This document shows, piece after piece, positions 1 through 8,753 of a stretch of DNA of 64,000 nt (the stretch's first letter is position 1; each line of letters opens with the position of its first letter). The stretch lies in NCBI GenBank assembly GCA_024663395.1, contig JANFAH010000017.1:62001-126000 (forward strand). The letters run 5' to 3'. This DNA comes from Pisolithus tinctorius. Its lineage: Eukaryota; Basidiomycota; Agaricomycetes; Boletales; Pisolithaceae. Position numbers and translations under genes: made by a program. The notes beneath the pieces were generated by a model. The model did not search any database. It had not been told where the DNA came from and saw only the letters and a program-made list of their open reading frames with translations.

Positions 1-372
1 GTATGTAGCCATTTTGGAGCAGGGGCTGCTGCAAAGCTTGGAAGATTCTGGAATTCCAGAAGGTGACATTATCTTTCAACAAGATAATGGCCCCAAGCAC
101 ACCTCCAAAGTTGGTTGGAAGAACAGGAAATCAACCTTCTGGACTGGCCTGCACAATCTCCAGACCTTAATCCCATTGAACATACTTGGAATCACCTCAA
201 GAGATGCCTCTTGAGTTATGAGAGTGCTCCTACAGGCATTCACTGACTGTGAGAAAGAGTGGAGGAGGAGTGGGGGAAGATTGATGAGGAGAAGTGTCAA
301 AAATGGATAGAAAGCATGCCTAGAAGGATTGAAACAGTTATTAGGGCCAAAGGAGCTCATGCAAAGTACTAG
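1..372 (+). pseudogene. Tc1 transposase, C-terminal fragment
   Basis: This encodes the end of a Tc1-family (DD34E) transposase. The block around [11 protein letters not shown] carries the second catalytic Asp. After a frameshift near residue 38 the usual [11 protein letters not shown] block, with the catalytic Glu, follows in another frame, and the protein ends at a TAG at 370-372. Extra stops and the frame change show that it is dead. Its closest relative in the window is the copy at 9114-10137. Confidence 0.85.
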
Positions 373-602
373 ATACTTGAATTGATATAAAGTCAACAAA
401 CTGACTACATGAGTCATCATTTTGAAATGGCCACCATTTGATCAAACCTTATCCAATAGCCTTGACCCCTGCACCAATAGAGAGCCAATGGTAAGGGCTT
501 TGTTTCATACACTTATAGGTTAGGGCCTAGGTTAGGTGGTATGGGGCATTATTGACTCTAGTGAAACATGTACAAACATGCAGTCAGTTTTTTGAGCCAC
601 TG
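1..602 (+). mobile_element. Tc1/mariner element, 3' part only
   Basis: The window opens inside a Tc1-type DNA transposon. The right terminal repeat ends with the motif GAGCCACTG, followed by the target dinucleotide TA at 603-604. The same terminal motif closes the other Tc1-related elements in the window. An internal copy of the terminal motif lies near 391-411 and pairs with the outer one near 577-598. The left half is outside the window. No CG dinucleotide is present. Confidence 0.85.
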
Positions 603-842
603 TATGCCACAGAATATACCCACAGGAATATCCTTGCCTGCATTCACTTTCCTCTCCTCCACTCAGTCCACACTAAACCCCTCTGCCATAGCTGTGTTTA
701 ATGACATTTACCAACTAGACCCCACAGTTTGCACTCTCATATACAAGCTGGTCACCAAGAAGGGTCAGATGGTACCTGCCCTGATGGCAGAAGAATTCCA
801 CATTATGCAGTCTGCCTGATGATCCTCTCACCAGCCTCCAAC

Positions 843-1590
843 CACTACCTGCACATCCACCAAACTTTATGCCAGGAGTAGCATTTCATGGCTGAATGGG
901 TTGCTGAGCTTAATCCCAACCTGGCTAACTGGCTATGGCCCAAAGAACTCAAACTTGTCAGCTGGCTCATTTGGATCCATGAGCCTGCATTTCCCTGGAA
1001 CATCACAGAGCACAGACACCTAGATGAGTGCTACTTCCCCCCTGTATAGATCCCCACAATCCTGCACACACCTTGGGTTGAATGCAATATCCCCATTCCA
1101 AGTGCAATCCATGCCCAAGTCATTGACATGATCAAAGACTGCATCAAGTCTGGCATGAACAAACCTTCCACAGCAGCCTACTGCTCCTGCTGGTTCTGCA
1201 TAGTAAAGAAAGACTGAAAGTCTCATCACCTTGTGCATGACCTAAAGCCCCTGAATGCAGTGACCATTCATGATGCCCCCATTCCACCTTTCATAGAACA
1301 TATTGCAGAATCCTTCACTGGCTATGCAGTATATGCAATGATGGATCTGTACCCTGGGTACAACCAGTGCACACTTCATGTCAACTCCCATGACCTTACC
1401 ACCTTTGGCACCCTGCTTGGGCTGCACCAGCTCACTACCCTGCCACAAGGCCATGCAAATGCAGTTCAGGTATACCAGGGAGATACTGCATTCATGCTAC
1501 AGGACAAGATCCTGCATCACACCTTCATTGGGTGTGCTTCCCACTTCCTGCATGCATTTATCTCACATTCTCTGCAACTACCCAGACAGA
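843..1590 (+). pseudogene. Ty3/gypsy reverse transcriptase fragment
   Basis: Recognisable RT blocks are FCIVKKD, then HDLKPLNAVTIHDAPIPPF, then GYAVYAMMDLYPGY and LTTLPQGHANAVQVYQGD. They match the palm region of mushroom gypsy elements, where the usual text is KKDRKSLRLVHDLQPLNAVT. The Arg after KKD is a TGA stop at about 1216, and several usual Arg are His or Cys, consistent with C to T changes at CG. The frame is broken upstream as well. It is truncated at 1590 by the fold-back insertion. Confidence 0.82.
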
Positions 1591-1592
1591 TA

Positions 1593-2232
1593 CAGTGGCT
1601 CAAAAAAGTGTCCCAATGTTGGGTGACTTTGGAAAGATTGGAGATTTATGAGAGAACCAGTAGGAGTCAGTGCAAACTGCTGCAGGATCAAAGATAGCAC
1701 TGCCTGTTGCCTTGACAACAAGAGCTTTTTCATGTCATTTGGTGGCTATTGCACTGAGATATAACCATTTTAAAATGACATGTCATTGGGACACTTTTTT
1801 GAGCATGATGTTGTCAGTCATCATTTAGTAAATAACATAAGCATTTGACAACTTCTGAAGGATTTTGTGCTTCCACCTTGCCTGATTATGTAATGTACAT
1901 AATCCTGAGCTGTAAAAATGGCTTGGGTCCCACTCAGCTAACCCTACTTCACCAAGAAATGCATTTTTTCCTCTGCTAGAGCAAATATCCATCTGCTTTC
2001 TGAATCTGGCCTTTCTGCTCATCAAATCTCCTCTAAAACTGGTCTGGGGAGCTCTACTGTGGCCAGGGTCATCAAAGAGTCCCAGCTGGATAGGGAGAAC
2101 CTCAAACTGGGACATCCTTACCAGCTTTCCTCTACTGGCAGAAGGAGAATAGTCTCTAGTGTGACCTCTGGAAGAACTGAGAACACTGTCCAGGCCACCC
2201 ATATGATAAGAGTAGCCCATTCCTCTCCTGTC
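1593..2232 (+). repeat. Left arm of 640-bp inverted repeat
   Basis: Inverted partner of 2471-3110. It starts with the outer terminal motif and has an inverted inner copy of it near 1783-1803. It ends within the coding region for the transposase N-terminal part. Confidence 0.85.
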
Positions 2233-2418
2233 CTCCTGTCTGGCAAGCATGGGCAACAGGGACTTTCCTTTGCTCTAAAGCACCAAAGCTGGACTGTGGA
2301 GGACTGGACTAGGGTCATCTGGTCAGTTGAACCCAAGATCAATAGTATTGGGTCAGATGGAAGGAAATATGTGTGGAAAATGCTAGGGCAGCCTTTGCAG
2401 GATAATTCTCCTGCTTGA
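2059..2418 (+). pseudogene. Tc1 transposase fragment in fold-back centre
   Basis: The frame runs from the helix-turn-helix region (MARVIKESQLDRENLK) to the first catalytic block, read here as VIWSVEPKINSIGSDG. The family text is VIWSDETKIN, so the first catalytic Asp is replaced by Val. Sequence between SSPV and GKHGQ that is present in the copy at 9114-10137 is missing. The opposite strand (2644-2339) carries the same N-terminal text and then a different continuation, MSQTVFSVLNSASLKAVV, which is part of the missing piece. The two arms thus keep different remnants of one transposase. Confidence 0.75.
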
Positions 2419-2470
2419 CTACAGCCTTCAGGGATGCAGAATTGAGCACACTGAAAACAGTTTGGGACAT

Positions 2471-3110
2471 GACAGGAGAGGAATGGGCTACTCTTATCAT
2501 ATGGGTGGCCTGGACAGTGTTCTCAGTTCTTCCAGAGGTCACACTAGAGACTATTCTCCTTCTGCCAGTAGAGGAAAGCTGGTAAGGATGTCCCAGTTTG
2601 AGGTTCTCCCTATCCAGCTGGGACTCTTTGATGACCCTGGCCACAGTAGAGCTCCCCAGACCAGTTTTAGAGGAGATTTGATGAGCAGAAAGGCCAGATT
2701 CAGAAAGCAGATGGATATTTGCTCTAGCAGAGGAAAAAATGCATTTCTTGGTGAAGTAGGGTTAGCTGAGTGGGACCCAAGCCATTTTTACAGCTCAGGA
2801 TTATGTACATTACATAATCAGGCAAGGTGGAAGCACAAAATCCTTCAGAAGTTGTCAAATGCTTATGTTATTTACTAAATGATGACTGACAACATCATGC
2901 TCAAAAAAGTGTCCCAATGACATGTCATTTTAAAATGGTTATATCTCAGTGCAATAGCCACCAAATGACATGAAAAAGCTCTTGTTGTCACAGAAACAGT
3001 TAGTGCTACTTTTGGTCCTGCAGGAGCTTGCACTGACTCCTACTGGTTCTCTCATAAATCTCAAATCTTTCCAAAGTCACCCAACATTGGGACACTTTTT
3101 TGGGCCACTG
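2471..3110 (-). repeat. Right arm of 640-bp inverted repeat
   Basis: Reverse complement of 1593-2232 with the same length. The transposase N-terminal frame in it reads on the minus strand and ends near 2644-2471. Confidence 0.85.
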
Positions 3111-3223
3111 TAGCTCCCCTGATATGTACCTCTGATGATCCAGCCATTCTGTGCTCTGCAAAGGCATGCACATGTGAGGCTAAAATAGCACTGATCCATG
3201 CATTCCTCATGACCTGTGAGTGA

Positions 3224-3869
3224 CCCCCTGACCTTACTGATGCACAGTACTCATCCTTCTTTAATTCCATTAGCTGCTTCTTCCTCCTCAATGGCACCCT
3301 GTGGCATAGGGAACTGCACAGGCAGCACCAGCTTGTCATTGATGAACCCAAGCAGTACTGCCTCATCAAGGAGGTGCATGATGACCTCAGGCATAAAGGT
3401 GTCTTCACCATCCACACCCACCTCCTCCTCCACTTTTGGTGGCCTCTGCTCATTGAGGATGTGAAATGGTATGTTCATATGTGTCATGAATTCCAGATCC
3501 ACCAGATGCAGAAGCTATGCATACCTCCCACTTTGCCCATGATAGGGGGCCTCTTTCATAAAGCTCACATTGACATGATGCTAATGCCTAAAGCCAGTGG
3601 CTACCAGTACATAGTACAGGCTCAATGTGTGCTCACCTCATACCCAGAATGGCACATGCTGTGTGCAGAAAATAGTGCCATGCTCACATCCTTCATCTTC
3701 AAGGACATTCTATGCTGCTGGGGTCTGTTCACTGAAATCATCACAGACAATGGTCCTGTGTTCATTCAAGCCTTAGATGCCCTAGCTGCACAATATCATA
3801 TCTGTCACATCCATATCTCCCCTTACAATTCTCAGGCTAATGGTATTGTATAGCATTGCCACTATGATG
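3224..3869 (+). pseudogene. Ty3/gypsy integrase fragment
   Basis: An open frame from 3224 to 3850 encodes the usual mushroom gypsy integrase. The zinc-binding region has the two His (VHDDLRHKG, then FTIHTH) and CHEF where CHEC is usual, so the last Cys is lost. The core follows with HIDMMLMPKA (first Asp) and ITDNGPVF (second Asp). The frame stops at TAG in ANGIV*, exactly where the third catalytic residue, Glu, is expected. The following codons still read HCHYDVQ, as in the family. A pogo element starts at 3870. Confidence 0.82.
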
Positions 3870-4059
3870 TACAGTAGACTCCCTTATAACTGATACCTAT
3901 ATAACTGATACTCCCTGAAAAGCAATAGGATTTTGGATTTCCCAAGTCAGTTTGCAGTAAATTCAAGGGCATAACCAATTACCAATAACTGATAGCACTT
4001 TTGAGAGAAAAACCAATAGGTATTACTAAATTAGGCAATAAAATATTATATAATCAGTA

Positions 4060-4341
4060 TTGTTGGGTGATTCAAGGATTGGAATATCAGTTCTTCCTGC
4101 TATGAAGCCCCATATGGAACCCATCAATACTCTAAAAAATGGCCTCAAGAAGCTGCAGGATCAAATTTTTACCCACAAAGCTTCACTTGAGGCTGCTTTG
4201 AAGGCTAATCAAGCTATCTCAGAGGCTGATGAAGAATGGCTAGATCATGATGGGAATTTGGTGGATGAAGAACAACTGGTCCATGAATTGGATACTGCCT
4301 TGGATTATGAGTGCTTGCATGAATTTAACTTCACAGGATGA
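4060..4341 (+). CDS. Short upstream ORF of the pogo element, function unknown
   Basis: A 93-residue open frame between the pogo left end and the transposase. It is rich in Glu, Asp and Lys with helical character (NTLKNGLKKLQDQIF, ISEADEEWLDHDG). It could be a separate small protein or a first exon, because a splice-acceptor-like TTTTGCAG precedes the transposase start at about 4448. I do not recognise a domain. The region has no CG, and its open state may be chance survival. Confidence 0.35.
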   Translation: MLGDSRIGISVLPAMKPHMEPINTLKNGLKKLQDQIFTHKASLEAALKANQAISEADEEWLDHDGNLVDEEQLVHELDTALDYECLHEFNFTG

Positions 4342-6087
4342 GGCAATTGTGAAAAGGCTAATGGCCATTGCTGGCCCTGTGCAGGTTATGAAGAAGTGCA
4401 AATGTATGATTTTTGAAGTTTGATGATTAAATATTGAGTATTTTGCAGGTCCCACTATGAGCTCATCCACAAGTCAACAAAAGCATGCTGCAGCCAAGCA
4501 AGTTGACAAAAAAGAGAATGCCACACTCTGGCAATGGATAGAGGTTCTTGACTGGTATTATGCTAATGGCAAGGTTCAAACAAAAGCCATGAAGCATTTT
4601 AATTGAGTCTATCCCAACCTCCACATAACACAGCCATGAATTTCAGAGTGGCTCAAAAAGGAATCCACATGGTGCACCAAGTTGGAGAGCAGTGGGGCCC
4701 TCTTGCATTCACTCAAGCAAGTGCATCAGACACAGCATCCTGAGGTTATGGAGATGCTTGACCTTTGGATTTCAAAAGCAATGTCCAATAAACTTTTCTT
4801 AACAGGTGAAATTCTCTGCCAAAAGTGGAGGGCATTTGCCAACCTTGCTGGTGTTCCAGAGGATGAATGCCTTACTCTGAGTGAAGGGTGGCTCAGTCAA
4901 TACAAGACCTGGAGTGGTTTAAAGCAAATAAAGTGTCATGGTGATGCTGCATCTGTAGCACTGGACACTGTTGACAAGGACCAGTTGTGAATCCAAGAGC
5001 TAATTAAGAAACTTGGCTACAAACCATGCAACATATTCAATGCTGATGAGACTGGATTGTTCTATGCATATGTATCTTCTATTTTCAGTGAATAGAAGAG
5101 TCTTAAGTTGACTTTATCAGTATGCCACCTGATTGAGGGCTTTCTGACAAGCAACACTTGGGTTTCAAAAGGAAAAAAAAAAATGCTGACATATCTTGTT
5201 GTAACAAATGCAGATGGCTCTAGAAAGCTACCACCATTGATCATTGGGAAGGTATACAAACCTCATTGCTTCTGGAACAAAACTGGGTCTGAGCTTGGGT
5301 CCCATTATCAAAACAATGTGAAGGCATGGATGATGGCTTCAATATATCAAGAATGGTTATTAGATTGGGACCATAAGCTTTGACAGGAGCAATGAAACAT
5401 TCTCCTCTTTCAGGACAACTTTGCAGGCCACATTGTTCCTGATACACTTATGAATATTTGCACTGAAAACTTCAAACCAAACTTGACCTCACATGCCCAG
5501 CCTAATGACCAGGGTATCATCCATCATTTCAAAGCTCACTATCATGCAAAATTTATTGGGCATTCTATTGATCTCTATGAAGGCAGAACCACCCCCACAC
5601 ATATCTATGATATTGATCAGCTTGATGCAATGCACCTTGCAAATGAGGTCTGGAATGAGGTGGACACCACCACCATCTGACACTGCTGGTGCAAAGCTGG
5701 CATCTTGCCAGATTTTGAGACAGATACCTTCCCCAGCCAACCATCTCTTTCAATTTCATCCCTTGTGCACCCATCCATCTCTGTGCCTCAAGAAAATCCT
5801 GTCCTGCAAGCCAAAGCACTTCTTCAGTCCACTCTGGACAAGTTGGAGTCCACCAGTGCCCTTCAGCATTCAAATCAGATGGACTTGGCAGAACTACTGA
5901 ATCCTTCTGTTGAAACACATGACATGTTCAACACCATGGAGAGGGATATCTTTGATGCAGTCATAGAGGCAAAACAGGTGCAGGGGGACCTGCTGGCTAG
6001 CACAAGTGATAACACTGATAACAAACCTGTTGAGGCACTACCTTCTTGCAGAGAGGCACTCCAAGCCATGCTTGTGTTACACAAGTA

Positions 6088-6664
6088 CAGTGGCTCAAAA
6101 AACTGTCCACATGTTTGTATGTTTTACATTAGTTATGACTAAACACAATAACCCCTAACCCTAGCCCTAAACCATGAGTGTATGAAATAAGGTACTTACT
6201 CTTGGCTTTCTATTGGTCCATGAATCAAGTGATTTGGATAGGAATTGATAGAATAGCAGCCATTTGAAAATGACATGTCATGTGGACAGTTTTTTGACTT
6301 AAAGTTTTGATTACATAGTTTTGAGTTTAACAAAGTTTAAAATGCTGTGAGGTGCTTACTAATGCTTACATGGTATATCACATGGTCTATTTGATGATTT
6401 GTCATCATACAAACAATGCCAAACAATGAATTGGGACCATCAAGGCTCCCTCTTCTACCCCAACTCATGAAACCATCCTCCTGGTCCATCTGGGCCATTT
6501 TCTCAGAGTAATCCCCATAAATATTGGTGCCCACTACAGTAATGTCATCAGGGTATATGTCCAACACAATCAAACCCTTAAAAAATCTGCTTTCAGTCAT
6601 CCCTGTGCTGTTTCCCCCACCCATACCTGACATGTTCTGCAACTAATCAGTACTGAGAATGCTG
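6088..6664 (+). repeat. Left arm of 577-bp inverted repeat
   Basis: Reverse complement of 7087-7663, with no difference seen by eye. It contains the outer and the inverted inner terminal motif (6093-6113 and 6279-6299) and a stretch of telomere-like CCCTAA words near 6150-6173. Confidence 0.85.
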
Positions 6665-7086
6665 GAAATGCCATGGAGGTCAATCCAGCACATCCAGAAA
6701 TGATGAACAAACAAAACACCTTTTAACCAGTGCATTTTCACCACAGTGCAACTAGTTCAATGCTGGGGTGAGACAAAACATTCCTGTGCACTTCAGGTGG
6801 CAAGGGAAGCATGGCTAGACTGTGCTCTCAGCTGACTGTGGATGGCTGAGAATGGGTGATTTGGTTATATAAGACCATAGGTAATACTCAGGGCTAGATG
6901 GAGTGATGGAATCTCACTCCTAATAGTTCAGTGGACTATCCCCCCCAGGGCACCTGGACTGTAATGAAGAGTTTAAGTCCACCCTAACCCTCAACCCAGC
7001 ACCCCTGAGGTGGAAACCCACCAGATAAGAGGTGATTGGATTGTTGGTCATGTTTTACAGTGCCAGATTAACCATCATGGCTTTTT

Positions 7087-7663
7087 CAGCATTCTCAGTA
7101 CTGATTAGTTGCAGAACATGTCAGGTATGGGTGGGGGAAACAGCACAGGGATGACTGAAAGCAGATTTTTTAAGGGTTTGATTGTGTTGGACATATACCC
7201 TGATGACATTACTGTAGTGGGCACCAATATTTATGGGGATTACTCTGAGAAAATGGCCCAGATGGACCAGGAGGATGGTTTCATGAGTTGGGGTAGAAGA
7301 GGGAGCCTTGATGGTCCCAATTCATTGTTTGGCATTGTTTGTATGATGACAAATCATCAAATAGACCATGTGATATACCATGTAAGCATTAGTAAGCACC
7401 TCACAGCATTTTAAACTTTGTTAAACTCAAAACTATGTAATCAAAACTTTAAGTCAAAAAACTGTCCACATGACATGTCATTTTCAAATGGCTGCTATTC
7501 TATCAATTCCTATCCAAATCACTTGATTCATGGACCAATAGAAAGCCAAGAGTAAGTACCTTATTTCATACACTCATGGTTTAGGGCTAGGGTTAGGGGT
7601 TATTGTGTTTAGTCATAACTAATGTAAAACATACAAACATGTGGACAGTTTTTTGAGCCACTG
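7087..7663 (-). repeat. Right arm of 577-bp inverted repeat
   Basis: Mirror of 6088-6664. The two arms end at the same point of divergence towards the centre (the word CAGC at 7087). Confidence 0.85.
7109..7414 (+). CDS. ORF in right arm, unknown (identical copy at 6337-6642 minus)
   Basis: A 101-residue frame, repeated residue for residue on the minus strand in the left arm. It is rich in Gly, Asp and Met, with pieces such as GLIVLDIYPDDITVVG and DGFMSWGRRGSLDGPN. It reads like a fragment of a real protein, but I do not recognise the family. It could be captured host or transposon coding sequence. Expression is doubtful, since a transcript through the element would fold into a 577-bp hairpin. 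Confidence 0.35.
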   Translation: MQNMSGMGGGNSTGMTESRFFKGLIVLDIYPDDITVVGTNIYGDYSEKMAQMDQEDGFMSWGRRGSLDGPNSLFGIVCMMTNHQIDHVIYHVSISKHLTAF

Positions 7664-7717
7664 TATATTGCACAATATGTGCACTATGTTACAGAGGACA
7701 ATGTCAAGCTGCAGTGA

Positions 7718-8619
7718 AATCAAACTGTGTAAATGTGTCCTTACTTGACCCCTAGTTTTTCCAGCACCTTGGCAAGTTGATTGACCCAGACTTGCAACCA
7801 AAGGTAGGTGGCCTGCAATGCCATGGCCTCAGTGCTTGGAATCAGTTGGCCACAGCCTGACTGTCAAGCCTTCCTCACAAGGGGGCCTTGCCCTTCACAT
7901 GCAGGTGGCTTTCCACCACCTCAACTTCATCATTGTTGATGACACTCTTGGAAGGGCTGGCTCTCATGGGTTTCAAGGTCCACACTGCAAAAGTTGAGCA
8001 CAAAGGTAGTGACACAAGGACTGGTGCTTACCACTCAATACACCTTCCTGCACCTTCTTTCCTGCCCACCTCCCCATGCCCTCACTCCCACTTGTGCACT
8101 ACTATACCTGTGGCCACTGTGTTCTGATCACTTCCTTTCCCTCAGACTATTTCTTTACACCACAGTCTCTTTTCCCTTAATGCTAGTAATATACCCCTGG
8201 CCCCTGTTGTGGCCTGTCTTGTGTGTATGTGCTATTGTGCATCTTCTTACTTGTACCTTGGCTTACTTAGGTTCCAGGTTTGCCCAGACTATAAAGCCCT
8301 GTGCTTAGGTACAGAATGATACCTTTTGGCACTTGGAAGGTCACTACAAGTTTCTTTTCACTTCATCTATGTTATCTGCCTTACAAGATGCTGCACATGA
8401 ATTATGCATACTGCTTGCATTGCCAGTACTACACTGCAGAACATGCCATGCATGCCATGAAACACTACCACTACCAAGCACTGAGTCCTGCCTTCTAGTT
8501 TCAACAGTCCAGAACCCCTTAGGATGAGCAATTTGTTCCCTTCATTCAACTGTTGTTATCTAAAACCAGCTAGCCCATGTTGCACAGCTACTTGGATTTT
8601 CCTTACAGCATTATGATGG
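7718..8619. other. Unassigned CpG-free stretch downstream of pogo transposase
   Basis: About 900 bp without a gene I can support. Small ORFs occur in several frames. It may be the 3' part of the pogo element or of the gypsy element beneath it, but neither a pogo right end nor gypsy coding text could be read. Confidence 0.4.
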
Positions 8620-8753
8620 AAATGTGACCAGAGCTGGGATTAAAGCAACCTCTTAGGTGTTAACCAGGTGGTCTAACTGTTCAGCTATGTATATTGTCTA
8701 GGTACTAGTGTCAGTAGCATAGGGGGTAAACCAGTGATGTGGGAACAAGACTA
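8620..8753 (-). repeat. Left half of tRNA-like dispersed repeat, split by Tc1
   Basis: The stretch 8626-8697, read on the minus strand, has tRNA-like order: an A-box-like ATAGCTGAACAGTTAG, an anticodon-like TTAACAC and a T-arm-like region. The right part (GTACTAGTGTCAGTAGC and following) matches 10841-10900. The Tc1 element at 8754 interrupts the repeat, which continues at 10368. Confidence 0.6.

Larger units (their letters stand above)
1593..3110. mobile_element. Palindromic fold-back element derived from Tc1
   Basis: The element is flanked by TA at 1591-1592 and 3111-3112. Its ends are CAGTGGCTCAAAAAA and the inverse. It is a large palindrome: the left arm 1593-2232 and right arm 2471-3110 are each 640 bp, around a 238-bp centre. 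Each arm carries the start of a Tc1 transposase gene reading inward. The centre holds one fragment of the transposase middle on each strand. Small differences between the arms are concentrated near 1685-1720 and its mirror. Confidence 0.85.
605..3869 (+). mobile_element. Ty3/gypsy LTR retroelement pol remnant, interrupted twice
   Basis: A decayed Ty3/gypsy polyprotein region on the plus strand. Reverse transcriptase sequence is on the left (up to 1590) and integrase on the right (3224-3869). A fold-back Tc1 element (1593-3110, TA on both sides) separates them, and a pogo element enters the integrase at 3870. No LTRs are visible, and part of RT and RNase H seems missing between the two halves. 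There is practically no CG, and one in-frame TGA stands where an Arg codon CGA is expected, as with CpG decay. Confidence 0.8.
6088..7663. mobile_element. Second Tc1-type fold-back element with captured sequence
   Basis: TA flanks lie at 6086-6087 and 7664-7665, and the ends are CAGTGGCTCAAAAAA and its inverse. The arms 6088-6664 and 7087-7663 are each 577 bp and look identical. They surround a 422-bp centre. About 220 bp at each end match the ends of the Tc1 copy at 8754-10367. The rest of the arms matches nothing else in the window and holds an ORF on each side. No transposase is present, so this is a non-autonomous element moved by the Tc1 enzyme. Confidence 0.85.
3872..7717 (+). mobile_element. 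pogo/Fot1-type (Tigger-like) DNA transposon, right end not found
   Basis: The left end is CAGTAGACTCCCTTATAAC after a TA target. It is followed by the tandem TATAACTGATAC words typical of pogo/Tigger ends. A transposase with CENP-B-like DNA-binding region and DDE domain follows (4457-7717). The element was inserted into the gypsy integrase at 3870. It is itself interrupted by a fold-back element at 6088-7663. I could not find the inverse of the left end downstream, so the right border is unknown and the element may be truncated. Confidence 0.78.
4457..7717 (+). pseudogene. pogo-type transposase, several stops, split by a fold-back insertion
   Basis: The frame starts MSSSTSQQKHAAAK and soon hits a stop. 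The helix-turn-helix region follows, with TGEILCQKWRAFANLAGVP. The DDE domain then shows NADETGLFYA (first Asp), FQDNFAGHIV (second Asp) and PNDQGIIHHFKAHY (third Asp), as in Fot1/pogo proteins. There are stops near 4605, 4988 and 5381, and a frame change near 5680. Its C-terminal frame reads VLHKY up to 6087. Past the inserted element it resumes in the same frame at 7664 and ends at TGA 7715-7717, which proves the insertion. It is not functional. Confidence 0.8.

Noticed and set aside
3872..8753. Attempt to find the right end of the pogo element
   Set aside because: No inverse of the left terminal sequence was found up to the tRNA-like repeat, so no right border is claimed.
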